DNA from: Natrialba sp. SSL1 | GTDB taxonomy: Archaea > Halobacteriota > Halobacteria > Halobacteriales > Natrialbaceae | Assembly: GCF_001861355.1 (NCBI RefSeq) | Contig: NZ_MASN01000034.1 | Coordinates: 1-64,000 of the forward strand | DNA length: 64,000 nucleotides | Direction: 5' to 3' | Translations under genes and position numbers: made by a program | Notes under the pieces: generated by a model | Told to the model about the DNA's origin: nothing | Database searches by the model: none | The model's input: only the letters and a program-made list of their open reading frames with translations | Shown here: positions 8,958 to 17,984 of the stretch, in pieces | Layout of the letters: each line of letters begins with the position of its first letter | How positions within the stretch are numbered: position 1 is the first letter of the stretch

Positions 8958-9783
8958 GCTTCGCGATGGCGTTCACGATAGACTTCTGCCGCCAACCGAC
9001 AATCTCATCGGCTTCCTCCTTTACCACAGCTGGAAGTCGCTCGTTCCCGTTCGGTCGCACACCGATAATAGGTTTCTCGAAATGGTCTGCCATCTCTATC
9101 TCCTCCTCGATCCATTCGCTGTGCGAGACGTACATCCCAGCGACGACGACGACCACATTTGCCTGCCCAACCTGCTGATAGAGCTGCTGACGAAGATCAT
9201 TCTTATCTTCAAACTCCATCGGATCGTCCTCTGGGACACTGAAGTTCTGCCAGTCCAGCCGATTTTCATCATCGAGGAACTCCTCAATACGTTCACGCTG
9301 TTCGGAGTACTTCCACGAGTGACTCACAAACACCCGATACGGCCGATCTTCCAGAGGGAGACGCGGCTGCGTCGACGTGCCGGTCTCATCTGTTGTTGAA
9401 CCAGATGAAACTAGGCCACCAAGTCCTTGAGCGCCCTTGTATGTGAAATAGCCTGCCACGGCGGCAGCGATAATGAGTTCAGGGGCGTCGTGCCAAAGGT
9501 AACGAAGTGGATCATCGTGTGGATCATGATCAACTTGTCCATCTTTCCAGTCGGCGTATCCGGCGAGGAGGTCTTTTCCGAGATCGACGACATCGGTGTT
9601 TTGTTGGTTTGTGGTTGGAACGGATGTCGTATCGGAGCCTCCAGTAGTGTCCTCAAACAGGCCGGCAAACGGATCGTCTTCCCCGTTTGATTTGATAAGG
9701 GCATTCACGTCAAGGCTTCCGGTGGGGCTTTGAACCTCGACGGTCGGCACGCTGGTGACAGGGTCGTTTTCGTTGGGTGTCAC
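8950..9783 (-). CDS. TIR-like (DUF1863/MTH538-type) domain protein
   Basis: 277 residues from GTG 9783. A poorly structured N-terminal half with a short hydrophobic helix is followed by a TIR-like domain at about residues 149-277: YRVFVSHSW at the start, VVVVVAGMYVSHSEWIEEEI in the middle and KPIIGVRPNG near the end. This is the pattern of ThsB/DUF1863 TIR-like proteins that make NAD-derived signals in Thoeris-type defence. The frame is open upstream to an ATG at 9900, but a TATA box at 9806-9813 lies inside that extension, 26 bases before the GTG, so I prefer the short form. It is the first gene of a four-gene coupled operon. Confidence 0.75.
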   Translation of the reverse strand: MTPNENDPVTSVPTVEVQSPTGSLDVNALIKSNGEDDPFAGLFEDTTGGSDTTSVPTTNQQNTDVVDLGKDLLAGYADWKDGQVDHDPHDDPLRYLWHDAPELIIAAAVAGYFTYKGAQGLGGLVSSGSTTDETGTSTQPRLPLEDRPYRVFVSHSWKYSEQRERIEEFLDDENRLDWQNFSVPEDDPMEFEDKNDLRQQLYQQVGQANVVVVVAGMYVSHSEWIEEEIEMADHFEKPIIGVRPNGNERLPAVVKEEADEIVGWRQKSIVNAIAKHA

Positions 9784-9805
9784 ACGCGATACATCGCAAT
9801 TTGGA

Positions 9806-9813
9806 TATTTAAA
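9806..9813 (-). promoter_or_regulatory. TATA box of the TIR/RipA operon
   Basis: TTTAAATA on the minus strand, centred about 26 bases upstream of the GTG at 9783. That is the spacing of haloarchaeal leaderless promoters, and it decides the start choice for the TIR gene. Confidence 0.6.
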
Positions 9814-9967
9814 CCCAAGGGGATATTCGCTATTCAGGAAGGTTTGTGTTTCCGTGAACTTCCGAAAAGCCACCACGACAGATTCCTTCTGAATCACCAC
9901 AAAGAGACCCGGTATTCAACCGATGACCAATTGGTGAGATTTGCTTTCCGGAAACAACCCGGTCACG

Positions 9968-9974
9968 TATTTAT
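9968..9974 (+). promoter_or_regulatory. TATA box of the first Orc1/Cdc6 gene
   Basis: TATTTAT, 34-40 bases before the ATG at 10008, implying a very short leader. The TIR operon promoter diverges from it. Confidence 0.5.
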
Positions 9975-10007
9975 GGTCTGACGCAGAACCAGTCACTCAC
10001 TAACACA

Positions 10008-11036
10008 ATGATCCGCGATGCTCGCGTTCTACGCGCCGGGTTCGTCCCTCGAGAAGTTGAGCATCGCGACGCCGAAGTCAACCATCTCTCCAGCGTTCTC
10101 GAGCCCATCACGAGCGGTGAACCCGCCGACACAGCCATCGTCACCGGACCCAGCGGCACCGGCAAGACGTGCATCTCGCAATTCGTCACCGAGCGACTCC
10201 GGGAAGAGGTCCTCGACGTCGAGACGACCTACGTCAACTGCTGGCGCAACTACACCCGGTTCCGCACGCTCTATCAGATCCTCGACGACCTCGGCGCGAC
10301 CATCGACATCCACCGGCAGTCGACACCCCACGACGAACTCGTCGACCGCCTCCAGCAGCATGACGGCCCGCGAACCGTCGTCATCCTCGACGAGGTTGAT
10401 CAGCTTGAAGACCCCGGCGTCATCTACGACCTCCACAGCCTCCCGCAGTTCGCGATCATCTGCATCGCGAACAAGGAAGAGGAGCTGTTCAGCCGCGTCG
10501 ACGACCGCCTCGTGAGCCGGCTGCGCTCTAGCGAACACGTCCGGATGGACAAGTACCACGACGAGCAGCTGTACGACATTCTGAGTTCGCGGGCGAAGTG
10601 GGGGCTCGACGAGGACGTCATCACCGACGACCAGCTATATCGAATCGCCGACGCGGCCGCCGGCGACGCCCGCCTCGCAATCGGCATCCTCCGAACGGCC
10701 GCCGGCAAGGCCGATCGCGAGAACCATGAGCGCATCACCGACGACATTCTCCTGAACGCCGCCGAGGATGCTCGGGCCCAGATCAAGCAGAAGAGCCTCG
10801 ACTCGCTCACGCCGCACCAGCGCGTCGTCTACGACATCGTTCGCGAGCACGGCCCGGTCGGGCCGAGCGAGATTCACGAGCGCTATACCGAGGACGTCGA
10901 TGATCCGCGGACGAAGCGGACTATCCGAACGTACCTCTCGAAGATGGAGCAGTACAACCTCCTCGAGGCGGAAGGGACGAGTCGGGACCGAGAGTACTCG
11001 CTCGTCGATTCGGCGTCGGCGTCGCCGATGCAGTGA
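10008..11036 (+). CDS. Orc1/Cdc6-type AAA+ ATPase
   Basis: 342 residues. Walker A VTGPSGTGKT (about residues 44-53), Walker B VVILDEVDQL, a sensor-1 IICIANK and an arginine-finger-like DRLVSRL give the AAA+ core. The C-terminus has a winged-helix region (VYDIVREHGPVGPSEIHERY). This is the archaeal replication initiator family. It is shorter and more divergent than the initiator at 16619, and I see no ORB repeats beside it, so it may be a plasmid-type initiator with other sites or a regulator. A truncated second copy of its first 63 codons lies at 40019-40276. Confidence 0.8.
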   Translation: MIRDARVLRAGFVPREVEHRDAEVNHLSSVLEPITSGEPADTAIVTGPSGTGKTCISQFVTERLREEVLDVETTYVNCWRNYTRFRTLYQILDDLGATIDIHRQSTPHDELVDRLQQHDGPRTVVILDEVDQLEDPGVIYDLHSLPQFAIICIANKEEELFSRVDDRLVSRLRSSEHVRMDKYHDEQLYDILSSRAKWGLDEDVITDDQLYRIADAAAGDARLAIGILRTAAGKADRENHERITDDILLNAAEDARAQIKQKSLDSLTPHQRVVYDIVREHGPVGPSEIHERYTEDVDDPRTKRTIRTYLSKMEQYNLLEAEGTSRDREYSLVDSASASPMQ

Positions 11037-11054
11037 CCGTGACGCCGTCACCGA

Positions 11055-11741
11055 TCAGGAACTGAACTCGCCGAGGCCCGATTGCTCGTGGTCCAGCGGC
11101 TCGATGACCTGAGGATCGTCGTTGTCGGGGTTGTTGACCCTCGTCGAGATCTCGTAGGCGTCCAGATCGTCCTTCGGGTAAGGCTGGCACAGTTCCTTGC
11201 GGGTGTCCGGGTCTGCGGCGAGCCAGTCAGATTCCGCGTCCTGCGAGAGGACGACCGGCATCCGGTCGTGAATGGAGTTCATCAAGTCGTTCGGCTCCGT
11301 CGTGAGAATCGTGACGCATGAGACCGTCTCGTCGTCGCCCTCCCAGACGTCCCAGAGCCCGGCCATCGCGAATGCGGGGTCGTCCTCCCGGTAAATCCGG
11401 TAGGGCTGTTTCGACCCGCCGTTCGGCGATTTCCACTCGTAGAAACCTGACGAGGGGACGAGGCAGGGACGTGATTCCCACGCCCGCTCGAAGACACGTT
11501 TCTCGCTAGCAGTCTCGGAGCGAGCGTTGATGATGCCTTCCTCGGGTTCGTCCGCCCAGAACGGAATCAGCCCCCAGTGGTAGGCGTCGATCTCGTCGGA
11601 GGCCTCGTTCGTGATGAGGTGTAGATCGTCGCCGGGTGCAATGTTGTATCGGGGTGTGTACCCGCCGTCCGTGACGACCTCGGCATCGAAGCGGGCCTCG
11701 AGGTCAGCCTGGTCGATGAAGAGGGAGTTTCGGCCACACAT
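11055..11741 (-). CDS. SRAP (YedK/HMCES-type) abasic-site DNA-protein crosslink protein
   Basis: 228 residues when started at ATG 11741, which places the catalytic cysteine at position 2 (MCGRNSLF). The usual SRAP landmarks follow: PRYNIAPG, WGLIPFWA, INARSETA, RPCLVPSSGFYEW and IHDRMPVVL. The family covalently traps abasic sites in single-stranded DNA through Cys2. It diverges from the RecA-like/PolB operon across one of the TTAACCAACA inverted repeats, which suggests shared control with a DNA damage-tolerance function. A longer reading from 11771 would bury Cys2 and is unlikely. Confidence 0.9.
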   Translation of the reverse strand: MCGRNSLFIDQADLEARFDAEVVTDGGYTPRYNIAPGDDLHLITNEASDEIDAYHWGLIPFWADEPEEGIINARSETASEKRVFERAWESRPCLVPSSGFYEWKSPNGGSKQPYRIYREDDPAFAMAGLWDVWEGDDETVSCVTILTTEPNDLMNSIHDRMPVVLSQDAESDWLAADPDTRKELCQPYPKDDLDAYEISTRVNNPDNDDPQVIEPLDHEQSGLGEFSS

Positions 11742-11808
11742 AACGAGTAGTTCGGGGGGAGGCATCTTCAACGTGGTCGCACAGGAATCTTGTCAGCAGC
11801 AACGTCTT

Positions 11809-11850
11809 TAACCAACAAACAACCACGAAGAATCGGGGAATGTTGGTTAA
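11809..11850. repeat. Inverted repeat IR-1 (TTAACCAACA family) between SRAP and PolB operon
   Basis: Arms at 11809-11818 and 11841-11850 are perfect 10-bp complements separated by 22 bases. It is 68 bases upstream of the SRAP start and 165 upstream of the plus-strand gene at 12015. Confidence 0.8.
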
Positions 11851-12014
11851 CTGAGCGGGTCCGACTAGTCTGGTTCTGGAAACGTTCTCGGAAACAGTCA
11901 ATCGTCCGCAGAAACACGACGACTGAGGGAGGATTACCATCTATCTCGTGCCTTTTCCTGAAACGCGGAAGCGCCACGCCGCGGCTTATCGGGAAGGTAG
12001 ACAACTAGTCGAGT

Positions 12015-12959
12015 ATGAGAGAACACTCAACGTCGAACCGATTGGCGGTGGACCAGCCAACTCGGGGTGCAGACCGCAATCGGTCTCTTGCGGACCAGGC
12101 CGATCCGGCTACCGACGAGATGCTGTTGCCGTCACTCGAGGACGGCATCACGCTGCTCGACGTCGAGGGAGGCCGCGGCGTCCCGATCCTGCAGTCGCTC
12201 GTACTCGACCATCTCCTCCTGCACGACGGGCCCGCCTTCTGGGTCGAAGCAAACGGACACGCGACGACGACGACACTCGCCCAGATCGCGCCCAGTCAAC
12301 GGTTGCTCAACCGAATCCACGTCGCACGCGGATTTACCGCCTACCAGCACTACGGCGCCGTCTGTGATCTCCCAACAGCGGTGAACAAGGCAATCCAGGC
12401 GTCCACCGCCGATTCCGGGGCGGCCGGTCGAAGGGCACCAAGTCGTGACGAGGACACGTCGCCCCACACGCCCGCCCTCATCGTCGCGCCGGCCGTCGAC
12501 GCCCAGTATCGCGCCGACGATACCCTCGGCGAAACCCACGCGGGAACCCTTCAGGCTCGAACTCTCGCTCGGTTGGCAACCTACGCCGAGGGGTACGACA
12601 TCCCGGTGCTCGTTACGCGAAACGAACGAAACGAATTCACCGAGTCAGTCGCGACGGTCGCCGACCACCACCTGGAGTGCGAGCAGACTCGGATGGGGCC
12701 ACGGGTCGTCGGCAAAGACTTCGAGACGCTCGTCTATCCCGTCGACGACGGCGCGTACTACCAGACGACGTTCGCGTACTGGCGGCAGCTGCTCGCGGCA
12801 CGCGCCACGCAGGTCGGCGTGGAACCGACAACGTCGACGCCGTCGACGCCGACTCCGGAGGGTGTCGGGACAGGCGTCACAGCTGACGGTGAGACGGTGG
12901 CGGCCACTGCGGACCCCTTGCTCGATGCGTGGACGGCGACCGGGACAGGAGGCCGATAG
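12015..12959 (+). CDS. RecA/RadA-like protein with degenerate P-loop, PolB-operon accessory
   Basis: 314 residues. The centre reads like a RecA/KaiC-fold protein: ITLLDVEGGRGVPILQSL occupies the place of the P-loop but has no GKT/S, and PALIVAPAVDAQYR follows in the Walker B region. The tail is Thr/Pro-rich and probably disordered. It is followed at 2-base gaps by a small coiled-coil gene and a family-B polymerase. The layout recalls bacterial mutasome cassettes in which a degenerate RecA-like protein (ImuA) accompanies an error-prone polymerase. That comparison is inference from gene order and motif loss, not from sequence identity. Confidence 0.6.
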   Translation: MREHSTSNRLAVDQPTRGADRNRSLADQADPATDEMLLPSLEDGITLLDVEGGRGVPILQSLVLDHLLLHDGPAFWVEANGHATTTTLAQIAPSQRLLNRIHVARGFTAYQHYGAVCDLPTAVNKAIQASTADSGAAGRRAPSRDEDTSPHTPALIVAPAVDAQYRADDTLGETHAGTLQARTLARLATYAEGYDIPVLVTRNERNEFTESVATVADHHLECEQTRMGPRVVGKDFETLVYPVDDGAYYQTTFAYWRQLLAARATQVGVEPTTSTPSTPTPEGVGTGVTADGETVAATADPLLDAWTATGTGGR

Positions 12960-12961
12960 CG

Positions 12962-13267
12962 ATGGGGCGCACAAACCCGACGTACCGGGATGCGCTCCGG
13001 GCCATCGAAGAGCGCTGGGCAGAGTTCCGCCGGGCACTGCGACGTCGCGACCAGCCGCGCTTCGACCGGCTGTTCGAGTACGCCCGCGAGCACGCCGACG
13101 CGAGCGGGCTGTTGAACCACCAGAATCCGCTGCTGCCGGCGCTGCTCAGCATCGATCTCGAACAGGAGGCCCGCCTCGACGACCACGAGGAACGCCTCGA
13201 GGAGCTCGAAGCCGCGGTCGCAGCACGCGATGACCAGGAGAGTACCCCACCGGACTCGAACCCGTGA
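12962..13267 (+). CDS. Small charged coiled-coil protein between RecA-like and PolB genes
   Basis: 101 residues from ATG 12962, two bases after the previous stop. It is rich in Arg, Glu and Ala, with long predicted helices (RDALRAIEERWAEFRRALRR; LDDHEERLEELEAAVAARDD). No catalytic motif. It probably bridges the two neighbouring DNA-metabolism proteins, which is inference from operon position. Confidence 0.7.
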   Translation: MGRTNPTYRDALRAIEERWAEFRRALRRRDQPRFDRLFEYAREHADASGLLNHQNPLLPALLSIDLEQEARLDDHEERLEELEAAVAARDDQESTPPDSNP

Positions 13268-13269
13268 CG

Positions 13270-15435
13270 ATGCCGTTCAGTATCGACTTTCTGGACGACG
13301 GCCGCGTCCTGGAGTGGGAGGCAACCGCCGACGGCGCCGTCGCGACCGAGCGCGATGACTACACCCCACGCTTCTACGTCGCCGCTCGCGACCCTGATGC
13401 CGACCTCGACCTCACGATACTCCAGTCAGTGTACGACCAGCACCCGGACGTCGTCGCGACCGAGATGGTTACGCGACGCCCCGGCTTTCGACGAGACGAG
13501 GAGGCCGTCCTCACCGTCGACGTCGTCCACATCAACCGCGTCACTCCACTCGCCCGGCAAGCGCGCCAGCTGTCGGACTATCCAGTCGGGGATCTCGCCT
13601 GCTTCAACGTGGACTTTTCGCGAGAGTTCCGGTACTGTCTGGAGACCGGCGCCGATCCGACGCCGGCGAGCGAGCTGTCGACGCTCCGGCTCAGCGTCCC
13701 GGTGACCGAAACGAGCAACGACGTCTATGGGGAGCTGTCCGTCGCAGGCGACACCGTCACTGGCTCGCCGACGGATATTCTGACCGCCGTCCAGGGGGCG
13801 CTCGAAGAATACCATCCGGATGTCCTGGTCTGCTCGACGAGCGAGATCGTCCCAACCCTCCACGAGATGGCGACGGACGCTAGCGTCGACGACTTCTCGC
13901 TGAGTCGGTGGCCGGACGTCGACTACCAGCAGCTCGCAAGCCTGTCTACGTACTCGAGCTACGGTCGCGTCGGCCACTCACCGGCGCGGTACAACGTACC
14001 CGGCCGCGCGATCATCGACAGGTCGAACACGTTCTTCTACGGGGAGACGAACCTTGACGGCGTCCTCGACCTCGTCTCACGGTCGAAAAAGCCCGTCCAG
14101 GAGCTCGCGTGGGCGTCGATCGGGAACGTGCTCACGGCGATCCAGATTTGCGAGGCCCACGACCGCGGCGTTCTCGTGCCATGGAACTCCTGGCGTCACG
14201 AGTTCTACAAGCCCATGGGGACGCTCCACGATGCCGACCGCGGCGGCTTCATCTTCGCGCCCGAGGTCGGGCTTCACGAGAACGTCCACGAACTCGACTT
14301 CTCCTCGTTGTACCCGAACATCATCTGTACCCGGAACGTCTCGCCGGACGTTATACGGTGTGACTGCCACAGCGACCGCGAAGACGTCCCCGGCCTCGGG
14401 TACTCGATCTGCGACGACCGGGGCTACCTCGTCGACGTGCTGCAGCCGATCATCGACGCTCGCGACGAGATCAAGGCGGCCATACGTCGCGAGAAGGAAC
14501 GAGACGACCCCGATGAGGACCGACTGGCAGAACTCGAGGGACGATCGGGAGCGCTGAAGTGGATCCTCGTCGCCTGCTTCGGCTATCAAGGGTTTAGCAA
14601 CGCGAAGTTCGGCCGCATCGAGTGCCACGAGGCAATCAACGCGTTCGCTCGCGAGATTCTCCTGACGGCGAAACAGCGGCTGGAAGCCGGCGGCTGGCGC
14701 GTCGTCCACGGCATCGTCGACTCCATCTGGGTGACTCCGGACCCCGACGTCAACGACGATGACCGCGAGGACCTCAAGACACTCGCGACGGAGATCACCG
14801 ACTGCGTCGAGATTCGGCTCGAACACGAAGCCCACTACGACTGGGTGGCGTTCGTGCCGCAGCGCGAGAGCGACGCCGGCGCGTTGACGAAGTACTTCGG
14901 GAAGGTCGACGGCGACGACGACTTCAAGATACGCGGTATCGAAGCCCGGCAACGCTCAACCCCACCGTTCATCGAGGACGTCCAGCGAGACTCACTCGAA
15001 CGGCTCGATGCAACTCGATCTCCTGACGCCGTCCTCGACTGTCTTCAGGACGCGATCAAGCGCCTCCACGCTGGAATGGTGCCGGTCGAGCAGCTCGTCG
15101 AACGGAATCGTGTCTCCAAACCGCTGGAGGGCTACACGCAGACCACTCAGAACGTGGCGGCGCTGAAGCGGGCTCGAGAGCAGGACCTCGCCATCCATCC
15201 GGGACAGGATATCGAGTACGTAGTTGTCGACGACGAGAAGCGCTCGCGAGAGCGGGTCGCGTTAGCTTACGAAGAGATAGAGTCGTACGATGCGTCGTAC
15301 TACGAGACGCAACTCGTCAGAGCTGTCGAGAGTGTGCTGTCACCGTTTGGCTGGGATCGGACGGAGATTCAACGCGAGATCGCGGAAACTCGGGAAACGG
15401 ACTTGGCCGCCTTCACTGAGATTGAGAGATTTTAA
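13270..15435 (+). CDS. Family-B DNA polymerase with degenerate exonuclease and altered motif C
   Basis: 721 residues from ATG 13270 (a GTG at 13264 is also in frame). Motif A is intact (LDFSSLYPNII, about residue 340). Motif B is recognisable as LKWILVACFGYQGFSNAKFG. Motif C reads GIVDSIWV (about residue 481) where YxDTDS is usual, keeping only the second aspartate. I see no DxE exonuclease I motif in the N-terminal third. This fits a PolB2-like or translesion-type enzyme without proofreading. It is the last gene of the RecA-like/coiled-coil/PolB operon, and its TAA stop lies inside the left arm of inverted repeat IR-2. Confidence 0.85.
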   Translation: MPFSIDFLDDGRVLEWEATADGAVATERDDYTPRFYVAARDPDADLDLTILQSVYDQHPDVVATEMVTRRPGFRRDEEAVLTVDVVHINRVTPLARQARQLSDYPVGDLACFNVDFSREFRYCLETGADPTPASELSTLRLSVPVTETSNDVYGELSVAGDTVTGSPTDILTAVQGALEEYHPDVLVCSTSEIVPTLHEMATDASVDDFSLSRWPDVDYQQLASLSTYSSYGRVGHSPARYNVPGRAIIDRSNTFFYGETNLDGVLDLVSRSKKPVQELAWASIGNVLTAIQICEAHDRGVLVPWNSWRHEFYKPMGTLHDADRGGFIFAPEVGLHENVHELDFSSLYPNIICTRNVSPDVIRCDCHSDREDVPGLGYSICDDRGYLVDVLQPIIDARDEIKAAIRREKERDDPDEDRLAELEGRSGALKWILVACFGYQGFSNAKFGRIECHEAINAFAREILLTAKQRLEAGGWRVVHGIVDSIWVTPDPDVNDDDREDLKTLATEITDCVEIRLEHEAHYDWVAFVPQRESDAGALTKYFGKVDGDDDFKIRGIEARQRSTPPFIEDVQRDSLERLDATRSPDAVLDCLQDAIKRLHAGMVPVEQLVERNRVSKPLEGYTQTTQNVAALKRAREQDLAIHPGQDIEYVVVDDEKRSRERVALAYEEIESYDASYYETQLVRAVESVLSPFGWDRTEIQREIAETRETDLAAFTEIERF

Positions 15436-15472
15436 CCAACACTATCGAGGTATCGGGAGGATTGTTGGTTAA
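15432..15472. repeat. Inverted repeat IR-2 at the PolB stop codon
   Basis: Arms 15432-15441 and 15463-15472 are separated by 21 bases. The left arm contains the polymerase stop codon. It marks the border between the PolB operon and the origin region. Confidence 0.8.
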
Positions 15473-16618
15473 TGCTGAGTGGAGACACGGAAGGGAGTTG
15501 GAGAATACTTCGCCCACACACCCCTCGTCCAGAGTGAAAACCAATCAGAAGAGTGGGGTGGGGTCCACGGGAAACGGTGGTTCTTGTGGGGAGAAAGCCA
15601 CGGGGATCGCGGAAAGACTGCTTGAGACGGGAGAACACGGAGGAAATGGAACAGTGAACACGAGCAGCGGTTCGAAACCACCCGGACGAATGCCGCTTTC
15701 GTCCTTCTTCTCGTGCTGAATGCACTTGGAGAGTGGTAGGAAGTGGGTAGTAATAAAACCTCTAGGTAATGCTATGAAGATTGGTATGTTTAGAGGATCT
15801 TCGACTGTGTGACGACCGCTGTTAGAGGGATACACGCCTCACGTCTTGTGATTTCAGTACTTCCCAGCCGACTCGTCGTGTGGTTTCCACCCGGTGAGCT
15901 GTGGGACTCTCGTAGCGTTTCACTCTGGACGAGGGGTGTGGGGGTTCGATTCCGTCGTCCGTGTATTATGAGACGTTGAAGGAACAATCGTCATTCTGAC
16001 TATTCGTCAACCAGCGAAGCGGCACCAAAGCCGAAATCGGGATTAGTATCTCCCGACCTTCCTCGTCAACCGGAATCAGGAGGCCCAATCCCAACAGTTC
16101 CGATTGTACCCTGCTTTGCTTCGGCTGGAGATCTGACCTGCGTCTTCACTCTTGATTGGGGGTGCCGACGAACGCTCGACACCATCACTCGAGGTTCACA
16201 CTCCACTCCAGCTCGTCACACCGGCGCTTTCACTCTGGACGAGGGGTGTCTGCCGTGCGTCAGACGCCCAGGGCCGATGTGTCCTCTCATAGATATGATT
16301 GATTACCCGGTTCGGGAGATACACTCTGGACAGGGGGTGTCGTCTCAACCAAGTACGCTGCTCCCGGATGGAGGACTATTCACTCTTGACCAGGGGTGTG
16401 TCAAACCCGCTCCAGTCCGGCGTTTTCACTCTGGATTAGGGGTGCCGGTCTGCGTCAGTAACTCTCGCTCCGAATCCGATTTCACTCGGGACCGGCTCGA
16501 CTCTTTGTGAGGATGATACGCCAGCGACAAAACATCAGAAGACGACCATAGCCCGATTTACACTCTGGTCGAGGTAGCCAAATCATTAAGTAGGTCCCAT
16601 CCGCGATGTCTGATATTG
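15473..16618. other. Replication origin with ORB repeats
   Basis: This 1.1-kb stretch has no credible gene. It contains repeated 22-bp boxes of the form TTTCACTCTGGACGAGGGGTGT. Plus-orientation copies are at 15918-15939, 16144-16165, 16228-16249, 16319-16340, 16378-16399 and 16424-16445, with degenerate ones near 16480-16500 and 16558-16579. One copy in the opposite orientation is at 15518-15539, and another lies beyond the initiator gene at 17918-17939. The inverted pair at 15518 and 15918 brackets an AT-richer stretch (about 15725-15800) suited to duplex opening. Boxes with a G-string next to an orc1/cdc6 gene are the standard haloarchaeal origin layout. Confidence 0.85.
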
Positions 16619-17896
16619 ATGGCTGAGGAACCGTCCCAACTCTCTGACTTCGACGGCCGCTACGAGGATCCCGCTGACGATCCCCTCTTTGACTTTGATG
16701 AAGACGACCCCGACCGCGCCAACATTTTCGCTCGCAAAGAGCTGCTTAAGGTGGGCCACGTCCCTGAAAGTGGCCGTATCGTCGGCCGGGATGGCGAGAT
16801 CAAGGCCGTTGCTGCTGAACTCAGACCGATCGTTCGTGGCGATCCGCCCAACAACGTGATTATTTACGGCAAAACGGGAACCGGGAAGTCACTCGTTGCC
16901 CGTCACGTCACCGAGCGAGCCCGGCGAGCCGCGGAGTCGAACGGTGTGTCCGTCGGCACGGTCTACGTCGACTGCGCGCAGCACAACACACAGACACGCG
17001 TCGCGAGGACAGTGACTCGTTCACTCAACGAGACGGACGAGACTGACTTCGATATTCCACGCGCAGGGATTGGCAGCGGTGAATACTACGACTATCTCTG
17101 GGAGATTCTGGATACTGCCTACGAGTCAGTAATCATCATCCTCGACGAGGTGGACCGACTCGATGACGATGATATTCTTATGCAGCTCTCGCGGGCTCGC
17201 GAATCGGGGAAAGCGGATTGCCACCTGGGCGTCATCGCAGTCAGCAACAAGATCGAGTATCGCGACCAGCTGAACGAACGCGTCAAGTCCAGTCTTCGCG
17301 AGGAGGAGTTCGTCTTCCAACCCTACGACGCGAATCAACTGCGCGAGATTATGAAGCACCGACGGGACGCGTTCCACGATGGGGTTCTCTCGGATGATGT
17401 GATCCCGCTGACGGCGGCACTAGCCGCTCAAGAACACGGTGACGCCAGAAAGGCCATCGAAATTCTTCGTCACGCCGGCGAACTGGCCGAACGAGAAAAC
17501 GTCGATACAGTCGTCGAGGAACACGTTCGCGATGCCCAGGAGTGGGCTGAAATCGATCGCTTCGAGGAGCTTCTCCGTGGATCGACGACCCAAGTCAAAT
17601 TCATCCTCTATTCGCTCGCGCTGCTCACCGAAGAGAATCCGAACGAGGACGGGTTTTCGACCAACCGTATTTTCGAACGGTATCAGGCGACGACAGAGAA
17701 GGCTGATGCGAAGACTCTCAGCGAGCACCGCGTCTACGAGCTGTTGAAAGAGCAGGCGTTCCTCGGTGTCGTTGAATCAACTCGGACCGGGGGTGGCCGG
17801 GGTGAGGGCAGTTATCTCGAGCACCGGCTGGTTCAGGACACCGGTATCGTGTTGAAATCTGTCCTCCGAGACAGTCGGTTGGAGGACTTGGCCTAG
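16619..17896 (+). CDS. Orc1/Cdc6 replication initiator of the adjacent origin
   Basis: 425 residues from ATG 16619 (a TTG just before it is less likely). AAA+ core: Walker A VIIYGKTGTGKS, Walker B VIIILDEVDRL, sensor 1 GVIAVSNK and LNERVKSSL. The C-terminal winged helix begins around residue 320 (VKFILYSLALLTEENP) and would bind the ORBs. It has the usual length for the family. The nearest degenerate ORB ends 40 bases before the start, so initiator binding could also regulate the gene. Confidence 0.93.
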   Translation: MAEEPSQLSDFDGRYEDPADDPLFDFDEDDPDRANIFARKELLKVGHVPESGRIVGRDGEIKAVAAELRPIVRGDPPNNVIIYGKTGTGKSLVARHVTERARRAAESNGVSVGTVYVDCAQHNTQTRVARTVTRSLNETDETDFDIPRAGIGSGEYYDYLWEILDTAYESVIIILDEVDRLDDDDILMQLSRARESGKADCHLGVIAVSNKIEYRDQLNERVKSSLREEEFVFQPYDANQLREIMKHRRDAFHDGVLSDDVIPLTAALAAQEHGDARKAIEILRHAGELAERENVDTVVEEHVRDAQEWAEIDRFEELLRGSTTQVKFILYSLALLTEENPNEDGFSTNRIFERYQATTEKADAKTLSEHRVYELLKEQAFLGVVESTRTGGGRGEGSYLEHRLVQDTGIVLKSVLRDSRLEDLA

Positions 17897-17917
17897 CCCT
17901 CGGTTCGGTCGCTCGCC

Positions 17918-17939
17918 ACACCCCTGGTCACGAGTGTAT
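17918..17939 (-). repeat. ORB downstream of the initiator gene
   Basis: ACACCCCTGGTCACGAGTGT on the plus strand is the reverse orientation of the ORB consensus upstream of the gene, with the CCCC/GGGG string intact. It lies 22 bases after the Orc1/Cdc6 stop codon. Confidence 0.65.
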
Positions 17940-17984
17940 CTCTCGATACGTCGGACTCGTGGGGTGGGTGTGTATCTGCTTCGA

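Noticed and set aside
15462-16510. Short frames in the origin region
   Set aside because: They run across ORB repeats and have no haloarchaeal protein character.
15918-16579. Regular repeats as a CRISPR array
   Set aside because: Repeats are variable, unevenly spaced and occur in both orientations, with a G-string and a neighbouring Orc1/Cdc6 gene. They are ORBs.
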